Position numbers and translations under genes: made by a program
Part shown: positions 53,880 through 63,679 of the stretch, in pieces
How the letters are laid out: every line of letters starts with the position of its first letter
Position numbering within the stretch: the stretch's first letter is position 1
NCBI RefSeq assembly: GCF_037890675.1
Contig: NZ_CP149574.1
Coordinates: 1,302,001-1,366,000 of the forward strand
DNA length: 64,000 nucleotides
Reading direction: 5' to 3'
Source: Methylovirgula sp. 4M-Z18
GTDB lineage: Bacteria; Pseudomonadota; Alphaproteobacteria; Rhizobiales; Beijerinckiaceae
Notes under the pieces: generated by a model
Database searches by the model: none
Told to the model about the DNA's origin: nothing
The model's input: the letters and a program-made list of their open reading frames with translations, nothing else

Positions 53880-56518
53880 TGTCCATGGCCGATGTTAACC
53901 TCGAAGTGCTCACTGGGAAGCTCAATCCGCTCGGCTACGAGAGCTTTATGCAAGCGTTCCGCCTGGCACAGGGCGCCGGCAACCGCAACCTTGAGCTTGC
54001 GCATTGGCTGCAAGTGCTTCTCCAAGCGGGCAGGAACGACTTGGCCATCACGACGGAGCATTTCAAGCTCGATCAGGGAAGCCTGCTGGCCGACCTGAGC
54101 GCCGTTACGGCCGGCTTTGCCATGAACAAGACTGAGCTGCCTGGATTTTCGGACGACATCTTCGACGCGCTCAGCCAAGGCTGGAACTACGCGACATTGA
54201 TGTTTGGCGAAACGCAGGTTCGGACCGGGCACATTCTCACGGCTGTGCTGAAGGATCCGCGTCTCGCACGAACGCTGCATGGATTGTCCAAACAGTTTCG
54301 CAAGATCGACGTGGAAAGCCTCACCAACGAACACCGCAAGATCTGGCGGGACTCGGTCGAAGAGAACATGCGTCCGATGGACGGTTCGGGACTGGTCGCA
54401 AAGAGCGCAGGTGGCGAGTCCGAACATGCCGCCAAAGGGACCACTGCGCTCGATCGCTTTGCCATCGATCTGACGCAGCGCGCCGCAAGCGGCGCAATGG
54501 ACCCGATCGTTGGTCGCGACGAGGAAATCCGCCTGGTCGTCGATGTCCTCATGCGCCGGCGCCAGAACAATCCCATCCTGACCGGTGAGGCGGGGGTCGG
54601 CAAGACGGCAGTCGTCGAAGGCTTTGCGCAACGCATTGCCGCGGGGGATGTCCCACCGCCGCTCAAGGGCAGCAAGCTCTATGCGCTCGATATCGGATTG
54701 ATGCAGGCTGGCGCCTCGATGAAGGGCGAATTCGAGCAGCGTCTGCGCTCGGTAATCGATCAGGTCCAGGCTGCGGCAACGCCGACAATATTGTTCATCG
54801 ACGAAGCGCACACCCTGATCGGCGCGGGAGGAGCGGCGGGAACGGGGGATGCAGCCAATCTGCTCAAGCCTGCGCTGGCACGGGGCACGCTCAGGACGAT
54901 CGCTGCCACGACCTGGTCGGAATATCGCCAACATATCGAGAAAGACCCCGCATTGACGCGCCGCTTCCAGCCGATCAATGTCGGCGAGCCCGGGCTGGAG
55001 CAGTGCTGCAACATGATGCGTGCTCTGTTGACCCCGATGGAGGAACATCACAAGGTCCATATTACCGACGACGCCCTGGTTGCAGCTGTCAAATTATCCA
55101 GCCGTTACATCCCCTCGCGCCAATTGCCGGATAAGGCCGTGAGCCTTCTCGATACGGCAGCAGCGCGCGTGGCAATATCGCAAAACGCGACGCCCGCGGC
55201 CGTCGAGGATGCGCGCGTTGCCGTCGCCGCGCACGAGCGGACGTTGCGAGCGTTGGAACGGGAAAGCGACATCGGCAGCGCCGACGAGAAGCGCATTGCC
55301 ATCGTGAAGGATGAAATCACGCAGGCCAAGGCCAAGCTGGAGGAGTTGGAAAAAGCGTGGGACGGCGAGAGAGCCATGGTCGAAAAACTGATGGCGGCTC
55401 GGCGCCGAATTGCCGACGCTGGGCCGGACACAGAGACCGCTCGGGAAGAACTCTCTGATATCATCGATAGCCTGGGCCAGATCGATCCGGAAAAGCGGAT
55501 GGTCTATCCCTATGTCGACGAGCAGTCCGTGGCATCCGTGGTGTCGGACTGGACCGGCATTCCGGTCGGTCGCATGGTGAAGGATGAGGTTCAGACCGTC
55601 CTCACCCTCGCCGATATCCTGGCCAAACGGGTGATCGGTCAGGACCACGGCCTCAAGATGATTGCCAAGCGCATTCAGACCAATCGCGCCAAGCTGGATA
55701 ATCCCAACAAGCCCATTGGCGTCTTCATGCTCGCCGGACCATCTGGCGTCGGCAAGACGGAGACGGCGCTGGCCTTGGCCGAGGCCCTCTATGGCGGTGA
55801 GCAGAACATGATCACCATCAATATGTCCGAGTTTCAAGAAGCGCATACGGTCTCCACGCTGAAGGGGGCTCCTCCGGGCTATGTCGGATATGGCGAGGGC
55901 GGCCGACTGACCGAAGCGGTCCGCCGCCGCCCCTATAGCGTCGTCCTTCTCGACGAAGTGGAAAAGGCCCATCCCGATGTCCATGAGATCTTCTTCCAGG
56001 TCTTCGATAAGGGCGTGATGGAGGATGGATCGGGCCGCCGGATCGATTTCAGGAACACGCTGATCATCCTTACGACCAATGCCGGAACAGAGATGATCAT
56101 GGATGCTGCTGCGAGCGGCGCCGAGAAGCCGGATCCGGAGCAACTCGCAACAGATCTGAAACCGCATCTCCTGCAGGTGTTTCCGCCGGCGCTTCTGGGT
56201 CGCATCGTCACGATCCCGTATTATCCGCTTTCGGGGGACATGTTGGGTGCCATCGTGCGGCTGCAACTGGGCCGCATCGGCAAGAGGCTCGCCGACAATC
56301 ACGGCGCCACGTTCACCTACGACGATGCCGTGGTGGAGAAGATCGTATCCTTGTGCAACGATCCGGACTCCGGGGGACGCATGGTCGACAACATCGTCAC
56401 CAATACGTTACTTCCAGCTCTGTCGCAGCGGATTCTCGGCAAGGCGATTGCCGGCCAAGAGATCAAGGACGCGCGCGTTGGCATAGAAGAGGGCGAGTTC
56501 ACCTATGTCGTGGACTAG
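53879..56518 (+). CDS. tssH: T6SS sheath disassembly ATPase TssH (ClpV)
   Basis: From ATG 53879 ([11 protein letters not shown]) 879 residues; ATG 53885 is also possible. Two AAA+ modules: Walker [11 protein letters not shown] near residue 236 and GPSGVGKTE near 620, with a short middle coiled coil. The N-domain begins [21 protein letters not shown], adapted to bind the sheath. ClpV pulls apart contracted sheath for reuse. Distinct from general ClpB at 31.6 kb. Confidence 0.95.
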   Translation: MSMADVNLEVLTGKLNPLGYESFMQAFRLAQGAGNRNLELAHWLQVLLQAGRNDLAITTEHFKLDQGSLLADLSAVTAGFAMNKTELPGFSDDIFDALSQGWNYATLMFGETQVRTGHILTAVLKDPRLARTLHGLSKQFRKIDVESLTNEHRKIWRDSVEENMRPMDGSGLVAKSAGGESEHAAKGTTALDRFAIDLTQRAASGAMDPIVGRDEEIRLVVDVLMRRRQNNPILTGEAGVGKTAVVEGFAQRIAAGDVPPPLKGSKLYALDIGLMQAGASMKGEFEQRLRSVIDQVQAAATPTILFIDEAHTLIGAGGAAGTGDAANLLKPALARGTLRTIAATTWSEYRQHIEKDPALTRRFQPINVGEPGLEQCCNMMRALLTPMEEHHKVHITDDALVAAVKLSSRYIPSRQLPDKAVSLLDTAAARVAISQNATPAAVEDARVAVAAHERTLRALERESDIGSADEKRIAIVKDEITQAKAKLEELEKAWDGERAMVEKLMAARRRIADAGPDTETAREELSDIIDSLGQIDPEKRMVYPYVDEQSVASVVSDWTGIPVGRMVKDEVQTVLTLADILAKRVIGQDHGLKMIAKRIQTNRAKLDNPNKPIGVFMLAGPSGVGKTETALALAEALYGGEQNMITINMSEFQEAHTVSTLKGAPPGYVGYGEGGRLTEAVRRRPYSVVLLDEVEKAHPDVHEIFFQVFDKGVMEDGSGRRIDFRNTLIILTTNAGTEMIMDAAASGAEKPDPEQLATDLKPHLLQVFPPALLGRIVTIPYYPLSGDMLGAIVRLQLGRIGKRLADNHGATFTYDDAVVEKIVSLCNDPDSGGRMVDNIVTNTLLPALSQRILGKAIAGQEIKDARVGIEEGEFTYVVD

Positions 56519-56820
56519 AGCGTGGCCCATAACCATCAGGGGATTTCAGCGGCGCGAGCAATCGTCCCCATGATGTTCTTGACGCTGCCGTCAAATCGAG
56601 CGGCGATGTGGCAGCAGTCCTTGAGACGACCGAAGGTGAATACAATTAGGTCCATTGTCGACGCGCCGCGTGTTCGGCTTCACAATGGAATCACCGCGCG
56701 GCTTCATCGAATACACGCGACGCCCGGTGGAAGGCAGCAAGCCCGGGGCGCCGGGCGCGAAATTCTTGAGCACCGGTGGGCATCGTCGATTCCCGTGCTG
56801 ATCTGAGTAGGAGGACAATC
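56519..56820 (+). other. Interval between tssH and the peptidoglycan-binding protein
   Basis: 302 bases with no convincing gene or terminator. A strong ribosome site (GTAGGAGGAC) ends it, directly before ATG 56821, suggesting the downstream gene may have its own promoter. No copy of the CCCC-N6-GGGG motif is seen here. Confidence 0.5.
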
Positions 56821-57783
56821 ATGGGTCGCAATCTATCTCTAGGAATGAGCGGTGAGGACGTCGCTGCCGTGCAGCGGCTTTTGAATTATCACCTGCCGCT
56901 ACCGCTCTATACGCCGTTGAAGCCAGATGGACAGTTCGGCCCGCTGACGCTTGCACGGGTCAAGGAATTCCAATCTCTCAATGAGGATTATCTGGTCAAG
57001 ATGCCGATCACGCCGGGCGGCGGCGTGGAGAAGAAGCCTCTGGCGATCGACGGAATCGTTGGCCCCAATACCGGGCGCGTTCTTCTCGACCTGCGGACGG
57101 TGACGCTATCGCCAGACAGTAAGTTGATCCCGCGGACCTACGAGGGGAGCCAAGCCATTCGCGGCAATAGGCCAGTGTTCAATCTGCTTCAAAATGTTGC
57201 TGATCGCGGCAACAGGCCAACGTTCAATCTGTTTCAAAATGTTGCTGACACGCCCGATGATCCGGGTCCGCCGCCGCCTCTCCCCGCAAAGACGATTCGC
57301 TTCCTGACTTTACAGGCTGGCAGTCAGGCGCAGATCAATCCCTGGGCGGTCTCGCCCTTGGTTCTGACCGGGCAATACTCGCTTCTGGCCCGCAACGCCG
57401 GGAGGCCGGATTTTCTGCTCACTGCGGGAGGGCAGTTTTCACAGAACCTTGGCACGGTCAACGGCGATTGGTCGGCGCAGGCGTTTGGGCAAATGGGCCT
57501 CGGCAACCTCGGCGTCAGCCTCGGCCCGGTCGACTTCGTCAACCCGTTCGTGCAAGCCATGCTGACATTCAATCACGGTCAGTCTCCCACCGCGGGCCTG
57601 GCCCTGGGGAACCAGACCAATTTGTCGTTGAGCGACGTCGTGATCAACGGCATCAAGCAGCCGCGGCTTGCGGTTTTCTTCAATTTGCAAGCCGTTGCGA
57701 ACGTAGACCTAAACACTGGCCTCGGCGCGGCGCCATCCGTTCAGGGTCTGCTCGGCCTGTCTTGGACTTTTGCGCCGTTCTGA
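56821..57783 (+). CDS. Peptidoglycan-binding protein, possible T6SS cargo
   Basis: 320 residues. An N-terminal peptidoglycan-binding domain is visible: MGRNLSLGMSGEDVAAVQRLL, then DGQFGPLTLARVKEFQ with LDGIVGPNTG-like second half (AIDGIVGPNTGRVLLDL). Residues 114-143 are two 15-residue copies of RGNRPxFNLxQNVAD. A Pro-rich bridge (DPGPPPPLPA) leads to a beta-rich C-terminus ending LSWTFAPF, which resembles a membrane beta-barrel end. No signal peptide. It lies directly after tssH, so it may be a secreted wall-targeting effector or an accessory protein. Confidence 0.6.
   Translation: MGRNLSLGMSGEDVAAVQRLLNYHLPLPLYTPLKPDGQFGPLTLARVKEFQSLNEDYLVKMPITPGGGVEKKPLAIDGIVGPNTGRVLLDLRTVTLSPDSKLIPRTYEGSQAIRGNRPVFNLLQNVADRGNRPTFNLFQNVADTPDDPGPPPPLPAKTIRFLTLQAGSQAQINPWAVSPLVLTGQYSLLARNAGRPDFLLTAGGQFSQNLGTVNGDWSAQAFGQMGLGNLGVSLGPVDFVNPFVQAMLTFNHGQSPTAGLALGNQTNLSLSDVVINGIKQPRLAVFFNLQAVANVDLNTGLGAAPSVQGLLGLSWTFAPF
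57160..57249 (+). repeat. Tandem 45-base direct repeat in the peptidoglycan-binding gene
   Basis: Two adjacent copies of a 45-base unit, at 57160-57204 and 57205-57249, encode RGNRPVFNLLQNVAD and RGNRPTFNLFQNVAD. The copies differ at a few silent and three coding positions, indicating a not very recent duplication. Confidence 0.9.
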
Positions 57784-57976
57784 CTTTGACGGCGGCCGCC
57801 GCGAGATACCGCGCGCCGCGGCGCGCTGGCGGACTCGATCACGACATCGGCGGAGGCATTGCCTCTTCGGAATCTTGTCTCTTGCAAGAATGGCTATTCC
57901 GATTGGAATGCCGGCGTCAGGTCGTCAATATCAACTGCATTGTCCTACTTCAACCGAGATAAATTTCGCGCCTTTT

Positions 57977-60313
57977 CTAAAACAAGTCGAACCGCGGATT
58001 ACGCTTCTGCCAGGCTTTCCGCGCAAGAACCACGATCGTATCGTCGACGTCAGCTGTTGTTTCTGCTGCATCGTTCCCCAATTCGCCGCGCAGCTTCGCT
58101 ATGGCCTGCTCCTTTGCCGCCTGCGGAAGGGCACGAAGATTTTGTACTTCCTGCTTGTGCTCCCCGTAGAAATCCAGTGCAACGGTGAGGCTCGAATACC
58201 AGGCGGCCTTCTCAGGGTCCCGCTGCGCCGCGGGACCTTTGGAGTAGATCCAGGCGAGATTGGACGCTGCGTATAAATCTCCACGTTCCGCCCCGATTTC
58301 GTACCAGCTTATTGCGGTCGGTAGATCCTTCTTGACGCCATCGCCCTTAAAATACATCACGCCAATGTTGGTGGGTGCAAAGGGGTGGCCGCCGTCGGCG
58401 GCCTGCTTGAAAAGCTTCATCGCGGTTGCGGCGTTTCGAGCGACTCCCTTTCCCTCAAGATAAGCGATACCCATGTTGCGCATGGCATAAATGTCGTTTC
58501 GCGCCAGCGCCGCTTCATAGAACCGAACACCGCGTTTTGGATCTGCCGGCAGATTTTGGCCGTAGTAATACATGGAGCCGACCTCGTTCATCGCATAGGT
58601 GTGTCCGAGCTCGACAGCGCGCTTCAGCAATTTTACGCCTTCGTCGACCGATTTCGCCACGCCGCGCCCCTGGGCGAGATTGCGGCCATAGGACAACATC
58701 GCGTAGGGGTCGCCCTGATCGGCTCCCATTTTAAAGAGCCGGTTGGCCTCGCCGAGATCCTGCGGGCGCCCAAGCCCACTTTGCGCCAGATAGCCCAATT
58801 CGTAATAGGCGCGGGTGTATCCAGCCGACGCAGCTGCATTGAATTGTTCGGTTGCACCCGCCACATCCTTGTCGGCCAGCTTGGCGCGGCCGAGTTCGTA
58901 TTTATAGCGCGCGACTTCGGGAAACTTCGCGACCGCCGCGCTGCATGCGGCAATTGCTGCCTTCGCGTCGATCTCGTTTGGCAGTTTGCCCGCGGTCACA
59001 CCTTTCGGGTCGAGCGGTTCACCCGCCTGTTCATCGCAGGCCGTTACATAGGGTTCGATCTTGCCGGTGACGATCTGACCCTCGTTGCTGTCATCCGGCT
59101 GCACCACCTTCATCTGAACATTTTGCATTTTTCCTTCCGAGCCGATGGACGGTTCGAACGTCACGGAGCGAATGGCATTCTGATCGACGATATCGCCTTC
59201 CGTCAAAGGCGCGCCATTGAGGTACATGGTGCCGAAGCGCGGTGCGGCAGTGATTTGGATCTGCGCCCCGGTCGCGGCGCGAACGAGCGGGAAATCATCC
59301 AGCATCGCCACTTGACCGACACCGATCGGAACGCGGCGCGGTTGGCTGAGCGTTTCTCCAAGCAACGCGGCGACATGCACCGGCGTGTCCTGAACTGTTG
59401 CGCCTGTGTCCGGAGTCTGCCGTGGCGCTGCACCAATCTTGACGGCGACGTTTGTCGTGGGGCCTGTGGGTACCGCGGCAGCGATGCGAATGACCGGTTT
59501 GGCCAGATAGACGGGCTGCGTCAACGTACTGATTGACCATGGGCGCTGGCGCTTGTTGGTCGCGAGCCACACGTCCTCGGCGACCTTGTCCAATGCCTGT
59601 TGCGCGTCGACGCCGAGCGTAAACGAATATTTGAGCATTGACGCTGTGAATGGCGAGTTGTCGCCGCTCCCATCCTCCGCGACAGCGCCGGGCTGAGTTG
59701 AATAGGCAACGAGACTGCTGGGCACGGAGCTCAGAGGCGCCAGGCCGATGCCGGCAACGGCCATCTGTTTTTGCGGCCCGATCAGAAATGACCGCGATTG
59801 AAACGGATTGTTGCGGCAAGAATCGAGATAGACCAGCTGCGCTTTGGAGTTCTGCTGCATATAGGACATGATCGTCTTGACGTTGATCGTCTCGACTTCC
59901 AGGTCTGCTGGATCTTGCAACTTCGCGTCGATCGGAATGATACGGTTGTCGCCTCCGACCTGAACACCGTGCCCCGAATAATAGAAGACGCTGAGCTCCG
60001 CCCCCGGCAGCGTTCGAATGAACTGTTGGAGAGCTTTGTCGAAGTCGGCGCGATCAAAGTCGAGGGCCGATACGACTTCGAAACCTTGACGCTTCAAGGC
60101 CGCCGCAACGGCTTGTGCATCATTGTCCGGATTGTTCAGTTGCGGAACGACCGCGTAGTGGCTGTTTCCGACGACAAAAGCCACTCGTCGCTCGGCCGCC
60201 GCAGCGCTCCCTGGCAGCGAAAGCATGAGCGCTACGAGCGCGACCGAAGACATTAGGGTTTTCGGCGCGAGAGGACGAGCGCGCGCATCTCGATTAGAGG
60301 TAGACCTCTCCAT
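57977..60313 (-). CDS. Caspase-like protein with SEL1 repeats
   Basis: 778 residues from the second ATG (60313; AGGAGG precedes with better spacing than the first at 60316). Signal peptide to about residue 40. A caspase-fold (C14) domain has YYSGHGVQ (His about 115) and LDSCRNNPF (Cys about 166), both active residues kept. A beta-rich middle part about 300-460 follows, then at least six SEL1-type repeats (e.g. AYLEGKGVARNAATAMKLFKQAADGG). Read directly after tssA on the same strand. Secreted; its place in the T6SS is unknown. Confidence 0.85.
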   Translation of the reverse strand: MERSTSNRDARARPLAPKTLMSSVALVALMLSLPGSAAAAERRVAFVVGNSHYAVVPQLNNPDNDAQAVAAALKRQGFEVVSALDFDRADFDKALQQFIRTLPGAELSVFYYSGHGVQVGGDNRIIPIDAKLQDPADLEVETINVKTIMSYMQQNSKAQLVYLDSCRNNPFQSRSFLIGPQKQMAVAGIGLAPLSSVPSSLVAYSTQPGAVAEDGSGDNSPFTASMLKYSFTLGVDAQQALDKVAEDVWLATNKRQRPWSISTLTQPVYLAKPVIRIAAAVPTGPTTNVAVKIGAAPRQTPDTGATVQDTPVHVAALLGETLSQPRRVPIGVGQVAMLDDFPLVRAATGAQIQITAAPRFGTMYLNGAPLTEGDIVDQNAIRSVTFEPSIGSEGKMQNVQMKVVQPDDSNEGQIVTGKIEPYVTACDEQAGEPLDPKGVTAGKLPNEIDAKAAIAACSAAVAKFPEVARYKYELGRAKLADKDVAGATEQFNAAASAGYTRAYYELGYLAQSGLGRPQDLGEANRLFKMGADQGDPYAMLSYGRNLAQGRGVAKSVDEGVKLLKRAVELGHTYAMNEVGSMYYYGQNLPADPKRGVRFYEAALARNDIYAMRNMGIAYLEGKGVARNAATAMKLFKQAADGGHPFAPTNIGVMYFKGDGVKKDLPTAISWYEIGAERGDLYAASNLAWIYSKGPAAQRDPEKAAWYSSLTVALDFYGEHKQEVQNLRALPQAAKEQAIAKLRGELGNDAAETTADVDDTIVVLARKAWQKRNPRFDLF

Positions 60314-60498
60314 CATACACCTCCTACAAAGCGCTAGATCGTATTGTAGCGCCTCCGGAAATATTGTTCAGTCGTTCTCGAAAATGGCGATAGCCGCAGC
60401 ATCACGTGCGATGAGAGGCGATCGCGGATACCATGCCAAGGTCCCCGATTGCCTTGCCGATGCACTTTGGGTCGGCGAGATCGATGACTTGTGATTTG

Positions 60499-61776
60499 TC
60501 ATCGTTTTTCCTCGTCTTTTTTGGAGACTTCCAGGAGAAGTTCGTTGAAATCCTTCGCGGCTAGGTTCCTCGCCTTTTCGATCAACATAGGAATTGGGCT
60601 CGACGGCTCGACGCTCCTGTAGAAATTTTCGACCTGACGCATCAACCCCGTTGCCTCGGCGCGCGTTGTCGCAGAATAGCTGCGCGCCTCCGCCTCGTCC
60701 TCCGCCCGCTTGCCTTCATCCAAGGCAAGTGCGGAGAGTTGTGCGAAGGTAAGCGCAAAGGGTGGGTTGCCACCGATTTGGATCTTCGCCTTCTCGATGG
60801 GGCCGGGCGCCAATATCTTCATGACCTCAATGAACGACTTGCCGACGAGTTGATGGGCCTGCTTGATCAGCAATCTGGCTGGGCTGGAGGGTTCGGAGCC
60901 AGCGTAATAGCCGAGTATGGCACCCAGCGCATTCGAGGCCTCCTTGACTGATACGACAGTGAGAAGCGGTGCGGGCTGGGACGCAATAGTTTCGGGGCTT
61001 TGCTTCGTGCTTTCTTCGTCAACAGGCTCGATCGGTGCAGCGCTCGGCTGCCGGATCGCGATAATGTCGCCAACATAGCCGCGAATTGAGCGAACGAGTT
61101 CCAGCAATTGGTCGAATTGCGGCGCTGTTTCGTAATCGGTCTTGTCGATGAAGAGCTCGCGTATGCCATCAAGGCTTGAAACAACCGCTTCAAAGCTGGC
61201 TTTAAGAGACGTGAGGTGATCCAGGGGCTCGAAACGGAGAAACGCTTCCCTGATGCTTGACGGCTCAATGACTGTTTCGCCGTTGCGGGCAGGCAACTTC
61301 TTCTCTCCCACCATGATTGAGCGCATTGACAGCGCACCCAACCGCTTGTCGTTGATGAGAGTCGCATTCTGCAACGGCAAAACAATCGTTGGAAGATCAT
61401 CGAGGGATCTCAGGAAGGCGGCTTTCAGCTCCGCACCGCCGGCTGCCTCTGTGGGATGACAATCATCCCATCGTGCCGAAAGCAACGCATTTGTCGCCGT
61501 GAGGACGTCGACGAACCCCGGCAGATCGTCCGACAGCATATGGAATTTCGCCGCCAATACGAGGAACCGCAAATCGCGCGATTTTCCAAGATAGTCCCGC
61601 AAACTCAACAGCGTTGGCTTTGCGTCAAAGGATTTTTTGTTGAAATCACGATAGCTCGCCGGCAACCGGCCTTCCGCGACGGTCAAAAAATTCAGGATTT
61701 CCGGATCAGCCTCGGGATCGGGTCCGCAGGGCTGCTCGGCAGAAACTTGATCTTCAACGAAGGCATAGGCTGCCAT
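60499..61776 (-). CDS. tssA: T6SS assembly cap protein TssA (ImpA family)
   Basis: 425 residues. The ImpA N-terminal domain is read from EQPCGPDPEADPEILNFLTVAEGRLP and SFDAKPTLLSLRDYLGKSRDLRFLVLAAKFHMLSDDLPGF. The C-terminal part has the repeated SPAR/SPIPMLIEKARNLAAKDFNELL block. TssA organises sheath and tube growth. It is transcribed opposite to tssB-H, upstream of the caspase-like gene. Palindrome C lies 60-75 bases before its ATG. Confidence 0.93.
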   Translation of the reverse strand: MAAYAFVEDQVSAEQPCGPDPEADPEILNFLTVAEGRLPASYRDFNKKSFDAKPTLLSLRDYLGKSRDLRFLVLAAKFHMLSDDLPGFVDVLTATNALLSARWDDCHPTEAAGGAELKAAFLRSLDDLPTIVLPLQNATLINDKRLGALSMRSIMVGEKKLPARNGETVIEPSSIREAFLRFEPLDHLTSLKASFEAVVSSLDGIRELFIDKTDYETAPQFDQLLELVRSIRGYVGDIIAIRQPSAAPIEPVDEESTKQSPETIASQPAPLLTVVSVKEASNALGAILGYYAGSEPSSPARLLIKQAHQLVGKSFIEVMKILAPGPIEKAKIQIGGNPPFALTFAQLSALALDEGKRAEDEAEARSYSATTRAEATGLMRQVENFYRSVEPSSPIPMLIEKARNLAAKDFNELLLEVSKKDEEKR

Positions 61777-61830
61777 ATTGGTCTACCATTTGATTGCCGT
61801 TCCGAAATGATGATGATCTGGGCTTCAGCC

Positions 61831-61853
61831 CGCAACCCCCCATTTGTGGGAAT
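61831..61853 (+). promoter_or_regulatory. T6SS palindromic motif, site C
   Basis: CGCAAC then CCCC-ATTTGT-GGGA (core 61838-61851). It lies 62-75 bases upstream of the tssA ATG (minus strand), a normal promoter or activator-binding position. The 3' arm is weaker than in sites A and B. Confidence 0.5.
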
Positions 61854-62046
61854 AACAATCGTTACGGCGTCGGCCCGGTGATGCGAGCGCGGTTTGCCGC
61901 GAGGGCGTCCGGCTTGATTCAAATTGCGCGGTGGACAGTCCGCGGGCGGTTCCCGTTCGAGCAAATAGCCTCAAGTCAAATCTACCATGGCACTTGGCTG
62001 CGAGAATGTGAACGGTTCCACGCAACTGCCGGTCTGCCGCGGTTTG

Positions 62047-63462
62047 TCAGGTGGCGCTTGAGCCGGATCCCGATGCCCTTGGCGTCTTTCGCAAGCTGGA
62101 TCCTCGATTTGCTATCTGAAGGGCTTCCGCGTCCAGGGCAGGCTTGCGGATCAAGGGCAGCCAAAGAATGGTTTTGGTTCCATCACCGGGAGAGCTTAGA
62201 ACGTCCAATTTGGCGCCAAGCGCCTCAGCCCGTTGCACCATATTGTTGCGACCTCGACCTCTGGTCGGAGTGTTCATATCGAAACCAATACCATTGTCGG
62301 TAACCTCGACCCGTAGGCCAGGCCTTCCCGACATCAGCGCCAGCTTGCAGTTGAAGCTGATTTGCGTCGCCTTGCTATGCCCCATGGAATTGCTGATCGT
62401 CTCCTGCATGATACGCAGGACGTGCAGCGCGCTCGTCGCATCGAGCCATTCTAGTTCGGGAACGTCGTCAACCATCCACTTGATGGCGATGCCCGATTTG
62501 CGCAATTCAGGCTCGTACCGATACCGCAGACTTGCCAGGAGCGTCGCAACATTGCCTTCCACCGGCTCAAGGGAATCGATTGCAACCCTCAGGTCGGTCA
62601 GAGCACCTTTCAAGGCCACGATCGCCGTCGTGCTGTCCTTTCCCTGACGCTCGGCCGAGGCGAGGGCTGCGACCAGGCTTGATCCGATCCCGTCATGGAT
62701 CTCGCGCATGATGCGCTCCCGCTCCAATTTGATGGCACGGTCGATGACCAGAGAGCGGCGCGCGCTTTCGCTGGCCAACAGATTGGCCTTGGTGGTCTCG
62801 ATGCGTCGGCTTAAGGTCTCGTTGAGGCGGTCGCGCGCCTCCACGTTGGCCAGCACGTGACGCAGGATGACGAGGCCGCTGAACCCCAATAACATTACCC
62901 CTGCATAGGGTGAGAGCAGCAACCCCAGGCTAGGTTTCTGCATGTCAATCCAAACATCAAGGGCGGTTGCGAGGATGCCGAACCCATAGATTGAGGCGAG
63001 GAGCGACTTCTCGAACACGTTGACCTGCCGCCCGGCTCTTGTCGCGACGAGGCCCAAGATCAGCAACGACACCCCGATGCTCGCCAGCCCGGCGATGACG
63101 GTGATTTCCGTTGTGTGAAAAGCAACTGCCGATGCGCCAAGCGCCAGCGACGCCCCACCAGCCACGGCGACAAGCTTCCGGGCCACCGCGACTTGCAGGA
63201 GGCTTGCGGCAAGGCCAACCGTGGCAAAGAGCAGGGGATAGAGCAAAGCAATTTGAGCGCTAACGGTCGCCCATGCTTCTGAAGGAGCCAGGTCGCTAAG
63301 GTTGAACAAGCACCAAGCCAGGCTTGCAAATGAAAGCCAGGCCAGTCGCGCCTCACTGCGGCGCAAGAGCCAAGCGACCAGGGCTATTGCGGCTATGACT
63401 GCCAGGGTATCGGCGGCAAGCAGGCGACCCCACAGCATGACGCCTTCCGCTTTCTGGCCCAT
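62047..63462 (-). CDS. NarX-type membrane sensor histidine kinase
   Basis: 471 residues; ATG 63462 or the in-frame ATG eight codons on (MLWGRLL). Six to seven membrane helices in residues 14-205, a coiled linker, then the HisKA_3 dimerisation helix with H256 in ERIMREIHDGIGSSLV and a HATPase (VTDNGIGF, GRGRNNMVQRAEALG). This class phosphorylates NarL-type regulators; the one at 44.9 kb is the obvious candidate. The stop lies 270 bases upstream of the tssA start, and the start is divergent from vgrG. Confidence 0.9.
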   Translation of the reverse strand: MGQKAEGVMLWGRLLAADTLAVIAAIALVAWLLRRSEARLAWLSFASLAWCLFNLSDLAPSEAWATVSAQIALLYPLLFATVGLAASLLQVAVARKLVAVAGGASLALGASAVAFHTTEITVIAGLASIGVSLLILGLVATRAGRQVNVFEKSLLASIYGFGILATALDVWIDMQKPSLGLLLSPYAGVMLLGFSGLVILRHVLANVEARDRLNETLSRRIETTKANLLASESARRSLVIDRAIKLERERIMREIHDGIGSSLVAALASAERQGKDSTTAIVALKGALTDLRVAIDSLEPVEGNVATLLASLRYRYEPELRKSGIAIKWMVDDVPELEWLDATSALHVLRIMQETISNSMGHSKATQISFNCKLALMSGRPGLRVEVTDNGIGFDMNTPTRGRGRNNMVQRAEALGAKLDVLSSPGDGTKTILWLPLIRKPALDAEALQIANRGSSLRKTPRASGSGSSAT

Positions 63463-63573
63463 CGGACCATCCTTGAAGCAAGACCGCTACTTTATGGATC
63501 CCCGTTCGCGAGAGATTTACGCTTCGGTCCCCAAACCATTTCTCAGGGACAAAATTCCACACAATTTCCTCGT

Positions 63574-63596
63574 CGCAAACCCCCAATATGTGGGAA
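63574..63596 (+). promoter_or_regulatory. T6SS palindromic motif, site D
   Basis: CGCAAA then CCCC-AATATG-TGGG (63581-63594). It sits in the divergent region between the kinase gene (start 63462) and vgrG (start 63680), about 125 and 90 bases from the two starts, and could serve both. Confidence 0.5.
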
Positions 63597-63679
63597 GCGA
63601 CAAGCCGTATGTTGAGTGGACGCCAAATTCGAACAGGACTAGCCTATATGGGCCTAGTATACCACGATAGGGGAAGACT

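Noticed and set aside
55094-56302. A 402-codon open frame opposite tssH
   Set aside because: Antisense shadow of the second AAA+ domain, with no protein-like motif of its own.
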